NCBI RefSeq assembly: GCF_003337415.1
Contig: NZ_QPJT01000016.1
Span: forward strand, 1 to 64,000
Direction of reading: 5' to 3'
Length of the DNA: 64,000 bases
Source of the DNA: Anaerobacterium chartisolvens
GTDB taxonomy: Bacteria > Bacillota > Clostridia > Acetivibrionales > DSM-27016
A program made the position numbers and the translations under genes. The notes beneath the pieces are model-generated. The model was not told the origin of the DNA and ran no database searches. It worked only from the letters and a program-made list of their open reading frames with translations. This document shows, piece by piece, positions 35,986 through 44,418 of this stretch; the stretch's first letter is position 1, and each line of letters begins with the position of its first letter.

Positions 35986-36749
35986 TACTGCAATTCACCC
36001 CCTGTATCATTCTTTAGCTTCCCATTAAGGTATCTGTCCTTTTCTATAAACTCATACAGCTTTTTTAACGCCTCTGCAAGCCCTCCCACATCATCTATCA
36101 ATTCGTTTTTCACTGCTTCCTCTCCAAAAAGGACGGTTCCCACATCGTTTGCAAGCTCTCCCGTTTTGAGCATAAGCTCTCTGAATCTCTCTCTGGTGAC
36201 ATTTGAATTTTTAGACACAAACTCCACTACCCTTTCCTGCATTTTGTCAAAATACTCATATGTCTGCGGAACACCTATAATCATCCCGTTCAGTCGAAGA
36301 GGGTGTATAGTCATGGTAGCTGACGGCGCTATAAACGAGTGGTTGGTGGATACCGCCATCGGGACTCCTATGCTGTGCCCGCCTCCCAATACCAACGAAA
36401 CGGTGGGCTTTGACATGCTGGCAATCATTTCCGCAATAGCGAGGCCGGCCTCCACGTCTCCTCCCACGGTATTTAAAATAAGCAGCAGCCCTTCTATCTG
36501 CGGATCCTGCTCTATGGCAACCAATTGAGGTATTACATGCTCATACTTGGTAGTTTTATTTTGGGGAGGAAGCACCATATGCCCTTCTATCTGCCCTATT
36601 ACAGTCAGGCAGTGAATATTCCCTTTTGGGTTTAAAACAGTGGACTTCCCGAGCTCCTTTATTTCCTCAATTGACTCTCTGCTCCTAACATCCTCACAGT
36701 CCGCTTCCTCAGACAGCTTCCCGAAGCTCACCTTATTTTTATTCTCCAA
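35985..36749 (-). CDS. tepA: ClpP-like serine protease TepA
   Basis: A 254-residue ClpP-fold protein of the YmfB/TepA type. The nucleophile region reads [17 protein letters not shown] (serine near residue 125) and the histidine region [10 protein letters not shown] (near 150). The N-terminal half has [18 protein letters not shown], the oxyanion part. TepA-type proteases act in sporulation or export quality control without a ClpX-type partner. TTG start, with AAGGATG nine bases upstream. Confidence 0.88.
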   Translation of the reverse strand: MENKNKVSFGKLSEEADCEDVRSRESIEEIKELGKSTVLNPKGNIHCLTVIGQIEGHMVLPPQNKTTKYEHVIPQLVAIEQDPQIEGLLLILNTVGGDVEAGLAIAEMIASMSKPTVSLVLGGGHSIGVPMAVSTNHSFIAPSATMTIHPLRLNGMIIGVPQTYEYFDKMQERVVEFVSKNSNVTRERFRELMLKTGELANDVGTVLFGEEAVKNELIDDVGGLAEALKKLYEFIEKDRYLNGKLKNDTGGELQ

Positions 36750-36929
36750 TTCATCACATCCTTAGTATGTAATTATTATGGCTTTACCAGATAATTATTA
36801 GTATTTATAATTTGTGATGAAAATATTTGTGCCGTTTAAAAATAAATAGAGGGTGTATTTAATTTAAGTGACGAAAATGTTACCAACGAATATATTTTGT
36901 GGTAATATAAATGAAAATGCAAATTTTAA

Positions 36930-37110
36930 CTCCCCTTCTATCTTCCCCTCACATTGAGGGGAAGAAAAAGAAGGGCACTGGAGAAGAAAATGAGAAGAAC
37001 AACGCAGGCGCATGTAAAGCAGCTAGCGAAAGAAATGAGGAGACATCCTACAAAACCTACATGGACCTTCTTTTCCTTCCCCTCGAAGTGAGGGGAAGAT
37101 AGATAGGGAG
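36930..37110. mobile_element. 181-bp inverted-repeat element with a DUF559-like peptide remnant
   Basis: The ends are imperfect inverted repeats of about 35 bases (left contains CTATCTTCCCCTCACATTGA, right contains GAGGGGAAGATAGATAGGGA). Between them a 33-codon frame (36990-37091) begins MRRTTQAHVKQLAKEMRRHP and then reads TKPTWTFF, which resembles the N-terminus of DUF559 endonuclease-domain proteins before running into the right repeat. It looks like a miniature or decayed element. No target duplication was confirmed. Confidence 0.5.
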
Positions 37111-37332
37111 CTTATTAAAAATCTGGATTTGGAATAAAACGCCATAATATATTGGCTCTTTTTAACCATTTTTTTTGGATAATTATGCTGTTATGTGAAA
37201 AAGGTGCTTCAATTGTAATCCATATGGCGATTTTCCGAAATGCTGTGTCAGATATATTTTATGCACCCATAAATAGAAAAGAATCTATCTGACTAATCAT
37301 TGTCTAACAGGTTAATTATTGCCGAACATAAT

Positions 37333-37365
37333 CAAAAACACCCGCCTTGAAAGCAGGTGTTTTTG
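37333..37365 (-). terminator. Rho-independent terminator of rnpB
   Basis: AAAAACACCTGC and GGCGGGTGTTTTT form a stem with U tract on the minus strand just beyond the rnpB 3' end. Confidence 0.88.
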
Positions 37366-37376
37366 ATATTTAATAT

Positions 37377-37801
37377 GAGTAAGTCGTATAAGCCGGGTTC
37401 TGTATTTGATGATCATCTGTCTAGGCAATACATTTCTGTAATGCTCAAGCCACCTACCCGGGACTGGCGGGCCGCCAAAATGTCCCTCTGCGGTGTTGCT
37501 CCAGGTGGGGTTTACATAGACCGGCAAGTCGCCATGCCGCTGGTGAGCTCTTACCTCACCTTTCCACCCTTACATACCAGATACTAGAAACTAGAAACTA
37601 GAGACTAGAAATGCTTCGAAGCGTTTCTGATATTCTGGTATCTGGTATCTGGTTTCTAGTATCTGGTATGCGGTATCTCTCTGTTGCACTTTCCTTGAAG
37701 TCGCCTTCACCGGGAATTACCCGGCACCTTCGCCCTGTGGAGCCCGGACTTTCCTCGTGTGCGGCCTTTCGGCACTGCACCCGCGATCATCTGGCTTACT
37801 C
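37377..37801 (-). ncRNA. rnpB: RNase P RNA
   Basis: The catalytic RNA that removes tRNA 5' leaders. On the minus strand the 5' region contains GAGGAAAGTCCGGGCTCC (CR I), and the 3' part contains ACAGAACCCGGCTTA (CR V). Both ends pair as P1 (GAGTAAG with CTTACTC), which I used to set the limits. The core is type A-like. The P12 position carries a long added hairpin (37573-37670) built from TCTGGTA/TTTCTAG microrepeats, which makes the RNA longer (425 bases) than usual. Confidence 0.95.
37573..37670. repeat. Expanded hairpin in the P12 arm of rnpB
   Basis: CATACCAGATACTAGAAAC at the left and its exact complement at 37652-37670 form 19 perfect base pairs. The interior continues as degenerate copies of CTAGAAA and TACCAGA units and closes on GC-TTCG-AAGC. 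The composition is unlike the rest of rnpB. Confidence 0.8.
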
Positions 37802-37857
37802 AAATTATGTATTCGCTTTTTGTAAAGAATATGCCTTGCAAAATGTTCGACTAACAT

Positions 37858-37886
37858 ATTCTACTCTGTTATATCAGCTCTGTCAA
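37858..37886 (-). promoter_or_regulatory. Sigma-A promoter of rnpB
   Basis: TTGACA and TAGAAT with a 17-base spacer on the minus strand. It overlaps the stop of the Nif3 gene and predicts a 5' extension of about 50 bases. Confidence 0.75.
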
Positions 37887-38989
37887 CTGAATCTTAAAGG
37901 ATCATTTTCCATATTGCTTGCTAAAATATCAACTTTTGGAAATTTGTTTTTCAGCAGCCCTACAATGCGCGGAACAATAATTCTTTCTGTGGCAAAATGC
38001 CCCGCGTCTATCGCACAAAGTCCCATGTCACTGATATCCTGAGCCATGTGGTACTTTATGTCCCCCGTGACAAGCACATCGGCTCCCGAGCGTTTAAAGC
38101 TTCTCAAGTCTCCGTCAAAGCTTCCGCAAAAGACGGCCGCCCTTTCAATTTTTTTGTCTGTGTTGCCTATTACCCTGACTGTCTGAATGTTAAGTCCGGC
38201 TTTAACCCTGCCGATGAATTCCTCCATGCTCTCAGGCCCAGGCAGAACTCCCGACCTTCCCATGCCGTACTGCCTGCCCTTTATCTCCAAGGGATATATG
38301 TCGTATGCCGGCTCCTCATACGGGTGAACCTTAAGCATGGAATCTACAACCCTGCCCAAAACTCTTTCAGTGGCAACCGTCTCAATTTTACACTCGTTGA
38401 CACTCTCCAGCTTCCCTATGCTTCCTATGTATGGGTTTGTACCCTCAAGGGCTTTAAATGTCCCTATCCCCCTTCCGGTGAAGGAGCAATGGCTGTAGCC
38501 TCCAATCCATCCCCCTCCCGCCTCCGACATCGCGGACCTCACGCTGTCGGCATTCTCTTCAGGCACAAATACCGCTATCTTAAACAGCTTCTCATGCCTG
38601 TGGCTGTTGAGGTTTTGTATGTTTTGCAGTCCAAGGCTTTCAGCCAGACACTGGTTTACCCCTTCGGAAGCTGCATCCAAATTTGTATGGGCACTGTAAA
38701 CAGCTATGCCGTTTTTTATGAGCTTATATATAAGCCTGCCCTTGGCATTGTCGGATACAATACTTTTTAAGCCCTTGAATATTAAAGGGTGGTGCGATAT
38801 TATCATATCCGCTCCAAGGCATACCGCTTCTTCTGCAACCGCTTCCGAAGCGTCAAGACAAATCAGTATTCTTTTCACTCTTTGCTCCCTGCTGCCAAGC
38901 ATTAATCCTATATTGTCCCAGTCCTCCGCCAGAAATGGCGGCGCTATTTCCTCCATAATATCTATGATTTCACCACATTTAAAGTCCAT
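37883..38989 (-). CDS. Nif3-like dinuclear metal centre protein (YqfO type)
   Basis: A 368-residue protein with the two Nif3 halves (residues 1-125 and 250-368) around a PII-like insert (about 130-235). Metal ligands are visible in MIISHHPLIFKG near residue 65 and in CAIDAGHFATERI near 330. Nif3 proteins form hexamers and are proposed GTP cyclohydrolase 1 type 2-like or metal chaperone enzymes; the real activity is uncertain. It follows trmK in the conserved dnaG-sigA-trmK-Nif3 order, interrupted here by other genes. Confidence 0.92.
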   Translation of the reverse strand: MDFKCGEIIDIMEEIAPPFLAEDWDNIGLMLGSREQRVKRILICLDASEAVAEEAVCLGADMIISHHPLIFKGLKSIVSDNAKGRLIYKLIKNGIAVYSAHTNLDAASEGVNQCLAESLGLQNIQNLNSHRHEKLFKIAVFVPEENADSVRSAMSEAGGGWIGGYSHCSFTGRGIGTFKALEGTNPYIGSIGKLESVNECKIETVATERVLGRVVDSMLKVHPYEEPAYDIYPLEIKGRQYGMGRSGVLPGPESMEEFIGRVKAGLNIQTVRVIGNTDKKIERAAVFCGSFDGDLRSFKRSGADVLVTGDIKYHMAQDISDMGLCAIDAGHFATERIIVPRIVGLLKNKFPKVDILASNMENDPLRFS

Positions 38990-39001
38990 GTACCATCCCT
39001 C

Positions 39002-39694
39002 CTATGATATTATATTTAATATTTTATCCAATTCCCGGATTCTCTCGTCAAATTTTTGTCTTATTTCAACTCCTTTATCTCCCGCAGCTTGAAGCTCCTT
39101 TAAAGCATTTTCAAGCTGGCTCCTTTTTCTTTCAATATATTTTTCAAGAAGGGGATCTCTTTTTGAAATCAGCTTTTCTCCTATGTAATAATAAATTTCA
39201 TCCAGCTCCCTTTCCTTGCCTGTCCAGCGCGAGCATATAACTCCATAAAGCTTGCTTCCTTCCGCCGCAAGCTCCTCGTCATATATTTCAAAGCCTCTTC
39301 CGTACAGCCATTTTCTCACCAGCTCTGCGGCATTCATGGGCTGGAGTATGAGCCAGCTTGCCCTTTTTGCCGTCTCAAAGCCCTTCTCAAGTATATTGTT
39401 TATAAGAGTTCCTCCCATTCCCGCTATTACTATAGCATCCGCCTCACCCGGAAATACAGCGTCAAGCCCATAGCCCAGCCTGGCCTCAATAAAAGCTTCA
39501 AGCCCAAAAAGCTTTATGTTTTGCTTTGCGGCATTCAAAGGCCCAACACCTATGTCGCAGGCCACAGCCCTTCCGCATCTTCTGTTTTTTACCAGACATA
39601 CGGGTATGTATGCATGGTCGGTGCCCACATCACAAAGAACCCTGCAATTGGGAACCTTATCTGCTATAAGCTTTAGCCTGCCTTTTATTTCCAT
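39002..39694 (-). CDS. trmK: tRNA (adenine22-N1)-methyltransferase TrmK
   Basis: A 230-residue Rossmann methyltransferase. SAM-binding motif I reads CDVGTDHAYIPV near residue 22, and the TrmK-type motif IVIAGMGGTLINNIL is near residue 88. The C-terminal coiled-coil helix (ERKRSQLENALKELQ) is typical of the family. It makes m1A22 in tRNA of Firmicutes. It ends 12 bases before the Nif3 gene. Confidence 0.92.
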   Translation of the reverse strand: MEIKGRLKLIADKVPNCRVLCDVGTDHAYIPVCLVKNRRCGRAVACDIGVGPLNAAKQNIKLFGLEAFIEARLGYGLDAVFPGEADAIVIAGMGGTLINNILEKGFETAKRASWLILQPMNAAELVRKWLYGRGFEIYDEELAAEGSKLYGVICSRWTGKERELDEIYYYIGEKLISKRDPLLEKYIERKRSQLENALKELQAAGDKGVEIRQKFDERIRELDKILNIIS

Positions 39695-39807
39695 ATATTT
39701 TCCCCTGTTTTTATATTATTTTATATATTATCGTACATAATAATAATATAAATATAACATGCAGGCAAATTAAAATTTTGTATTTAAAATATAAGGAGTG
39801 TTTTAAT

Positions 39808-39993
39808 TTGGTTCAAAGCTTCAGAGGGAAGAATATAAAGGATGTTGAGGCGGCTCCCGACACAATAATGCACAATGCCGAGCTCACCACAGAGGGCAGA
39901 AATAAAAAATCCTCCGATAAGTCCTTAAGCATGAGCTTTAAATGCTTAAACAGTGAAAATATTGACACCTTCCTAGAAAAAAAGGATAAATAA
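39808..39993 (+). CDS. Small hypothetical protein
   Basis: A 61-residue hydrophilic protein that starts at a TTG nine bases after AAGGAG. Its sequence (VQSFRGKNIKDVEAAPDTIM, then a serine/lysine-rich stretch) has no membrane segment and no motif I recognise. It sits alone on the plus strand with a clear terminator at its end, which supports a real gene. The frame extends upstream to 39778 without a ribosome binding site. Confidence 0.5.
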   Translation: MVQSFRGKNIKDVEAAPDTIMHNAELTTEGRNKKSSDKSLSMSFKCLNSENIDTFLEKKDK

Positions 39994-40019
39994 GCTTTTT
40001 TTAGCTTATCTATCCTTTT
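39979..40019. terminator. Bidirectional terminator between small gene and tRNAs
   Basis: AAAGGATAAATAAGCT pairs with AGCTTATCTATCCTTT with one mismatch, and U tracts follow on both strands. It overlaps the stop of the 61-residue gene and closes the tRNA transcript from the other side. Confidence 0.8.
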
Positions 40020-40095
40020 GGTGGGCCTTCAGGGACTCGAACCCCGGGCCAACCGGTTATGAGCCGGTTGCTCTAACCAACTGAGCTAAAGGCCC
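40019..40095 (-). tRNA. tRNA with CAT anticodon (Met elongator or Ile2)
   Basis: Full cloverleaf: acceptor GGGCCTT/AAGGCCC, T stem CGGGG/CCCTG, anticodon loop CTCATAA and an encoded CCA. The anticodon arm (GGCTCATAACC) and D arm match tRNA-Ile2 (lysidine) of Bacillus closely, but clostridial elongator tRNA-Met can look alike, so the amino acid is left open. Confidence 0.92.
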
Positions 40096-40098
40096 CAG

Positions 40099-40174
40099 TG
40101 GCTCCCCAAGTAGGACTCGAACCTACGACCCTGCGGTTAACAGCCGCATGCTCTACCAACTGAGCTATTGAGGA
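40099..40174 (-). tRNA. tRNA-Asn (GTT)
   Basis: Acceptor TCCTCAA/TTGGGGA, anticodon loop CTGTTAA (anticodon GTT), T loop TTCGAGT and an encoded CCA. Only three bases separate it from the next tRNA, so both come from one precursor. Confidence 0.96.
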
Positions 40175-40216
40175 ACATCTTCGCCGGCGACATTTTTATC
40201 ACCGAGCACATACTAT

Positions 40217-40245
40217 ATTATACTTACACAGGTACATAAGGTCAA
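40217..40245 (-). promoter_or_regulatory. Sigma-A promoter of the tRNA pair
   Basis: TTGACC and TATAAT separated by 17 bases on the minus strand, about 43 bases upstream of tRNA-Asn. Confidence 0.8.
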
Positions 40246-40284
40246 TACCTTTTTTTATTTATTTGAAACTTTTTTTAAGATGCT

Positions 40285-40533
40285 TTAATGAGATGCTGCT
40301 CCCTTATGCTTTATGAGCATTTCACGCAGCTTGGCGGCGTGTATTCCCTCATCCTCTGCAAATTTCTTAAATACCGACTTAACCTCTTCATCCTCTATGC
40401 GCTTAGAATACATTTCAAAATCCCTCACCATTTCCATTGAGTTTTCCCAAGCTCTTAGCAGTCTGTCATAGGTGGTAAGCTCCACTCCCGCAAAAAGATC
40501 CGTCTCATTCGTGCTTATTGTACCGTAATCCAT
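40285..40533 (-). CDS. Short ferritin-like/rubrerythrin-like protein
   Basis: An 82-residue helical protein with two predicted long helices. The second carries E-x6-F-x-K-F-A-x-D-E-G-I-H, an E...E..H pattern like a half site of ferritin-like diiron proteins. Normal rubrerythrin-type domains have four helices, so a dimer would be needed to build a bundle. GGAGG precedes the ATG. The diiron function is inferred from the motif only; a plain regulatory helical-bundle role is possible. Confidence 0.6.
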   Translation of the reverse strand: MDYGTISTNETDLFAGVELTTYDRLLRAWENSMEMVRDFEMYSKRIEDEEVKSVFKKFAEDEGIHAAKLREMLIKHKGAASH

Positions 40534-40668
40534 TCAATTGCCTCCTTTTTTTCCATACAATAGAATTTTTATTGCGCCAAATCATGATATTCTCCGCAAA
40601 TTATTTTTTGTAACGGTATATTTTTTATCCATGTTATATTTTTACTTTTTCAAAAACACCTCATATAC

Positions 40669-40889
40669 TATATAGGACGCGATAAAGATTTTACAAACAT
40701 AGAGGATATAATTGCTTACAGAAATTTTTAATAGCAACGTAAGACTCTAAGAGTCTTCAAGATGCCTTGCGGGGAAATGTCTCCCGGGTCTGTCATCAGG
40801 CACTTTTCTTAGATGTATTCCTTACGGGTCAAAAAAATTTCTTCCATCAAGTTATATCCTCCATGTAAAATCTTTATCTCTACATATAC
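40669..40889. mobile_element. MITE-like element, copy 1
   Basis: About 220 bases bounded by terminal inverted repeats: left GATAAAGATTTTACA and right its complement TGTAAAATCTTTATC, with near-identical inner parts (AGAGGATATAATT versus AAGTTATATCCTCCAT). A second copy at 51387-51588 in the same orientation is almost identical over the central 120 bases. Copy 1 has an extra small palindrome AGACTCTAAGAGTCT (40742-40756). On the minus strand a ribosome binding site and a 12-codon frame (MEEIFLTRKEYI) lie inside. No transposase. Confidence 0.75.
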
Positions 40890-40906
40890 TGATTGCTGCA
40901 CACTAT

Positions 40907-40938
40907 AAAAAAAAACTCGATTTTTTCGAGTTTTTTTA
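40907..40938 (-). terminator. Rho-independent terminator of sigA
   Basis: AAACTCGA and TCGAGTTT form a stem with long U tract on the minus strand. It overlaps the sigA stop codon. Confidence 0.85.
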
Positions 40939-42015
40939 GTCCAGATAGTCCTTCAGCTTTTTGCTTCTGCTTGGATGCCTTAGCTTTCTTAAGGCCTTTG
41001 CTTCAATCTGACGAATCCTTTCCCTCGTCACATTAAACTCCTTGCCAACCTCTTCTAAGGTTCTTGCCCTTCCATCATCCAGTCCGAAGCGAAGCCTGAG
41101 CACCTTTTCCTCCCTCGCAGTAAGGGTATCCAGAACATCTATAAGCTGCTCCTTCAGCAAGGTAAATGCCGCAGCCTCGGCAGGCGCAGGCGCATCATCA
41201 TCGGGTATAAAATCTCCAAGATGGCTGTCCTCCTCCTCACCTATAGGAGTTTCAAGAGATACAGGCTCCTGTGATATTTTCATTATCTCCCGTACCCTCT
41301 CCACAGACATGCTCATTTCCTTTGCGATCTCCTCTGGATGAGGCTCCCTTCCCAGCTCCTGAAGAAGCTGTCTCGAAACCCTTATGAGCTTGTTTATTGT
41401 TTCAACCATATGCACAGGAATTCTTATGGTTCTGGCCTGATCCGCAATTGCTCTGGTTATGGCCTGCCTTATCCACCATGTCGCATAGGTGCTGAATTTA
41501 TACCCTTTTCTGTAATCAAATTTTTCAACAGCCTTAATAAGACCTAAGTTTCCTTCCTGAATCAAATCAAGAAACAGCATTCCTCTGCCAACATACCTTT
41601 TTGCTATGCTTACCACAAGCCTTAAATTAGCTTCGGCCAATCTTCTTTTCGCTTCCGAATCACCCTTTTCCATTCTCTGTGCCAGATCAATTTCATTGTC
41701 GGCAGATAAAAGGGGTACTTTTCCTATTTCCTTAAGATACATCCTTACAGGATCATCTATGCTTATGCCTTCAGGAATAGTGATATTAAGATCATCCTCG
41801 GTAATCTGTATGTCTTCCATTTCTGCTTCAATATCGCCAACTACGTCTATTCCCATGTTTTCTACTGTTTCATATATCTTCTCTATTTGCTCCGATTCAA
41901 GCTCTACGTCTTCAAAAGCGTCCATTATTTCCTTATAGGTAAGCATACCTTTAGACTTACCCTTTTCAACCAGTTCCTTTAAAATTATCTTTCTGTTATC
42001 ATTGCCCGATTTCAA
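40936..42015 (-). CDS. sigA: RNA polymerase primary sigma factor
   Basis: A 359-residue group 1 sigma-70. Region 1.1-like N-terminus ([20 protein letters not shown]), region 1.2 ([11 protein letters not shown]), region 2 ([26 protein letters not shown] and the -10 reader [17 protein letters not shown]), region 3, and region 4 ([30 protein letters not shown]) are all intact. It directs the core polymerase to the TTGACA/TATAAT promoters seen throughout this window. It follows dnaG in the macromolecular synthesis order. Confidence 0.98.
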   Translation of the reverse strand: MKSGNDNRKIILKELVEKGKSKGMLTYKEIMDAFEDVELESEQIEKIYETVENMGIDVVGDIEAEMEDIQITEDDLNITIPEGISIDDPVRMYLKEIGKVPLLSADNEIDLAQRMEKGDSEAKRRLAEANLRLVVSIAKRYVGRGMLFLDLIQEGNLGLIKAVEKFDYRKGYKFSTYATWWIRQAITRAIADQARTIRIPVHMVETINKLIRVSRQLLQELGREPHPEEIAKEMSMSVERVREIMKISQEPVSLETPIGEEEDSHLGDFIPDDDAPAPAEAAAFTLLKEQLIDVLDTLTAREEKVLRLRFGLDDGRARTLEEVGKEFNVTRERIRQIEAKALRKLRHPSRSKKLKDYLD

Positions 42016-42046
42016 TCCTTCCCCCTCCTTTCTTGTCCAAGCATCC

Positions 42047-43861
42047 TCACAAACTCTTTTGTTCCTTTAGCTTTACAGCAAGTGAAATATATTCCGACTT
42101 TAATTTTTCAACATCTCCCTTTTGTAAACTATCACTGTTATTCCCCAGCAACAACTGCAGCTCCTTCATTCTCTTCTCTGTTGCATGTAATTTAATGCTT
42201 TTTATCTTTTCATACACAGCCTTCTTATAATCTTCACACCTGCTTACCTCACTGACTATTCCGGCAAATTCGCTTGAATACCGGCTATCCAATAAATTCA
42301 TAAGCTCCGCGGGAGTAACCGCCTTATTTTCATCAAGCCTGTCTACTAACATTTGCGCGATATGTTTATTATATTCATCAGTGAAATCATCAATACATAT
42401 ATCAGCCTTTACCGTCTTGTAAATACTGCTGTCGGCACAAAGGAGCACCAATAACATTCTCTCGTCATATATGGCTTTGGCCTCTCCGGGGTTTTCATTT
42501 GTTGCCCCGCTTTTTTTTACCGGACCGGCCGGTCTGCCGGCCAATGCCTTAAAGCCACCTTTAGGCCTAAGCCTCTTATATACTTCAGAATTTAAGGCTT
42601 CAGGCGATATATCATACTCTGAAGAGAATTTTTTTACATACATTTCTCTCTCTACCAGATTGTCAACCTTTGCCATTAATTCGGCAGCCTTGTTCAAAAA
42701 AACTATTTTTCCTTCTATTTCATCTGTAGCCGTCGTGGCCGTTTGCTTTTTTAAAAGCTTAAGCTTATATTCAATGAGAGAAACAGAACCTTTTAATAAG
42801 TCTCTGAAGCCTTCCTCACCGTTCTTTCTGATATACTCGTCGGGGTCTTTTCCCTCGGGAACCTGCAAAACCTTTACATTGCAGCCTATATCATTCAATA
42901 AATCCAAACCTCTTAAAGTAGCAGCCTGCCCCGCCATATCGGCATCATAGGCTATTATAATCTCCTCCGCGTACTTTTTAAGTAATCTTCCCTGACTCTC
43001 TGTAAGTGCCGTTCCCAGTGAGGCCACGGTATTTATTATTCCATTCTGGTGAAGAGATATAACATCCATATAGCCCTCTACCACAATTAATTGCTTTTCC
43101 CCGGAATTTTTAGCCATATTGAGGGCATACAGGTTTTTACTCTTGTTATACACCTTAGTTTCGGGAGAATTCATGTATTTAGGCATTGACGAGTCTATCA
43201 CTCTTCCTCCGAAGCCTATTATATTTCCCCGTATATCAAATATAGGAAACATTATTCTGCCCCGAAACCTGTCATAGAATCCACCTTTTTTGTTTGTCAG
43301 CACCAGACCGCTTTCCGCTATAATCCCTTCGTCAAAACCCGCGGCAGACAAATGCTTGTACAGCATACTCCAATCCTCAGGGGAATATCCAATACCGAAC
43401 TTTCTTATTATATGTCCGCTTATACTTCTGTTTTTTAAATATTGTCTGGCCTTTTCACCCTCCTTACCGTTTAAACTGCCATAAAAAAATCTGGCAGCCT
43501 CGGTGTTTATCTTAATTATTTCCTGTCTTATACGGGCCTTGTTTTTTTCTTCCTCTCCATCTCCGTCAGGCAATTGTATTCTGGCCCTATCCGCTAAAAA
43601 TTTTACCGCGTTAATAAAGTCGAGATTTTCTATACTCATTATAAAATGAATAACGTTTCCACCTTTTCCGCAACCAAAGCAATAATATATCTGCTTTGAG
43701 GGCACCACACTGAAGGAAGGTGTCTTTTCCTTATGAAAGGGACAAAGTCCGAAATAATCCCTTCCTTTCCTTTCAAGCTTAACATACTGCGAAACAACAT
43801 CTAAAATATCATTGTTTATTCTTACTTCTTCAATTAACTCCTCTGGGTAATTATTATACAT
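42047..43861 (-). CDS. dnaG: DNA primase
   Basis: A 604-residue primase that makes RNA primers at the replication fork. The zinc finger has C40, H43, C61 and C64 (CPFH ... CFGC). The TOPRIM core ([16 protein letters not shown] near residue 265 and [14 protein letters not shown] near 305) is intact, and a DnaB-binding helical C-terminus follows. A low-complexity linker ([17 protein letters not shown]) separates the parts near residue 450. It lies upstream of sigA by 31 bases. Confidence 0.97.
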   Translation of the reverse strand: MYNNYPEELIEEVRINNDILDVVSQYVKLERKGRDYFGLCPFHKEKTPSFSVVPSKQIYYCFGCGKGGNVIHFIMSIENLDFINAVKFLADRARIQLPDGDGEEEKNKARIRQEIIKINTEAARFFYGSLNGKEGEKARQYLKNRSISGHIIRKFGIGYSPEDWSMLYKHLSAAGFDEGIIAESGLVLTNKKGGFYDRFRGRIMFPIFDIRGNIIGFGGRVIDSSMPKYMNSPETKVYNKSKNLYALNMAKNSGEKQLIVVEGYMDVISLHQNGIINTVASLGTALTESQGRLLKKYAEEIIIAYDADMAGQAATLRGLDLLNDIGCNVKVLQVPEGKDPDEYIRKNGEEGFRDLLKGSVSLIEYKLKLLKKQTATTATDEIEGKIVFLNKAAELMAKVDNLVEREMYVKKFSSEYDISPEALNSEVYKRLRPKGGFKALAGRPAGPVKKSGATNENPGEAKAIYDERMLLVLLCADSSIYKTVKADICIDDFTDEYNKHIAQMLVDRLDENKAVTPAELMNLLDSRYSSEFAGIVSEVSRCEDYKKAVYEKIKSIKLHATEKRMKELQLLLGNNSDSLQKGDVEKLKSEYISLAVKLKEQKSL

Positions 43862-44000
43862 TTTATTTCCTTAAATACATATTTCCTTGTCTCACTTTTC
43901 CCAACTTGTTATCTTAATATCTGTTCGACATAATTATTAATATTCCTTCTTTTTTATTAAATAATAGTACGAAATTATATTAAACGCGTAATATGTTAAA

Positions 44001-44034
44001 ATAAAAACTCATCTCAAAAATCTTAAGAGATGAG
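44001..44034 (-). terminator. Rho-independent terminator upstream of dnaG
   Basis: CTCATCTC and GAGATGAG form a perfect stem followed on the minus strand by TTTTTATTTT. Confidence 0.85.
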
Positions 44035-44240
44035 AAAACATTAAATGTATTCTACATAAGCAACCGCTTTCCCTTCTTACCTGAATAAAAAATATTAAGT
44101 ACTTTTACTCTGTTATTTTCTCTTGTTTTTTACAATTTTATACCTGTACATGAAAATTATACTATATGTATTCATAAGAAATTTACAGTAATACATAGGA
44201 GGCAATAAAGATATAGACTATGTATGATTACGGGGTATGC

Positions 44241-44335
44241 AAAAAGCAGGCTTATATACCCTCCTATCGCTATAGATCCGCCGCACCTTAAAAAAGGTGC
44301 CGATAATAGGTTGGTACAAAGCCTGCCTGATTTTT
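44241..44335. ncRNA. Unidentified structured RNA/cruciform element
   Basis: A nested palindrome: outer helix GCAGGCTT/AAGCCTGC (44246-44253 with 44319-44326), inner helices ATACC/GGTAC-type and CCTAT/ATAGG, and an apical hairpin GCACCTT/AAGGTGC with an AAAA loop. Between the inner helices lies an asymmetric 15-base strand (44268-44282) opposite five bases. U runs flank both ends (minus: TTTTT directly after the stem). It does not match 6S, SRP or any riboswitch consensus I know. It could be an elaborate terminator or a small RNA. Confidence 0.5.
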
Positions 44336-44418
44336 AACGTTGAATAAACTACATTCCAAGCATATCATCAAGTATAAAAGGCAGACCTACAGGGGTAACC
44401 GAATTAGTGACTAATTTA

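Larger units (their letters stand above)
43862..44418. other. Spacer between HD-GYP gene and dnaG with two structured elements
   Basis: This 560-base stretch has no supported gene. It holds a folded element (44241-44335) and a clear terminator (44001-44034), both oriented to end minus-strand transcription from the HD-GYP side. The dnaG promoter probably lies between 43870 and 44000 in AT-rich sequence; I could not pick one pair of hexamers. Confidence 0.5.

Noticed and set aside
37573-37670. Repeat cluster that could suggest a small CRISPR array
   Set aside because: Units are contiguous, imperfect, arranged as one hairpin and inside the RNase P RNA; there are no spacers and no cas genes.
44246-44326. 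Possible SRP RNA, 6S RNA or known riboswitch
   Set aside because: The conserved SRP tetraloop region, the 6S bulge architecture and the aptamer consensus sequences I know are all absent; it is listed only as an unidentified fold.
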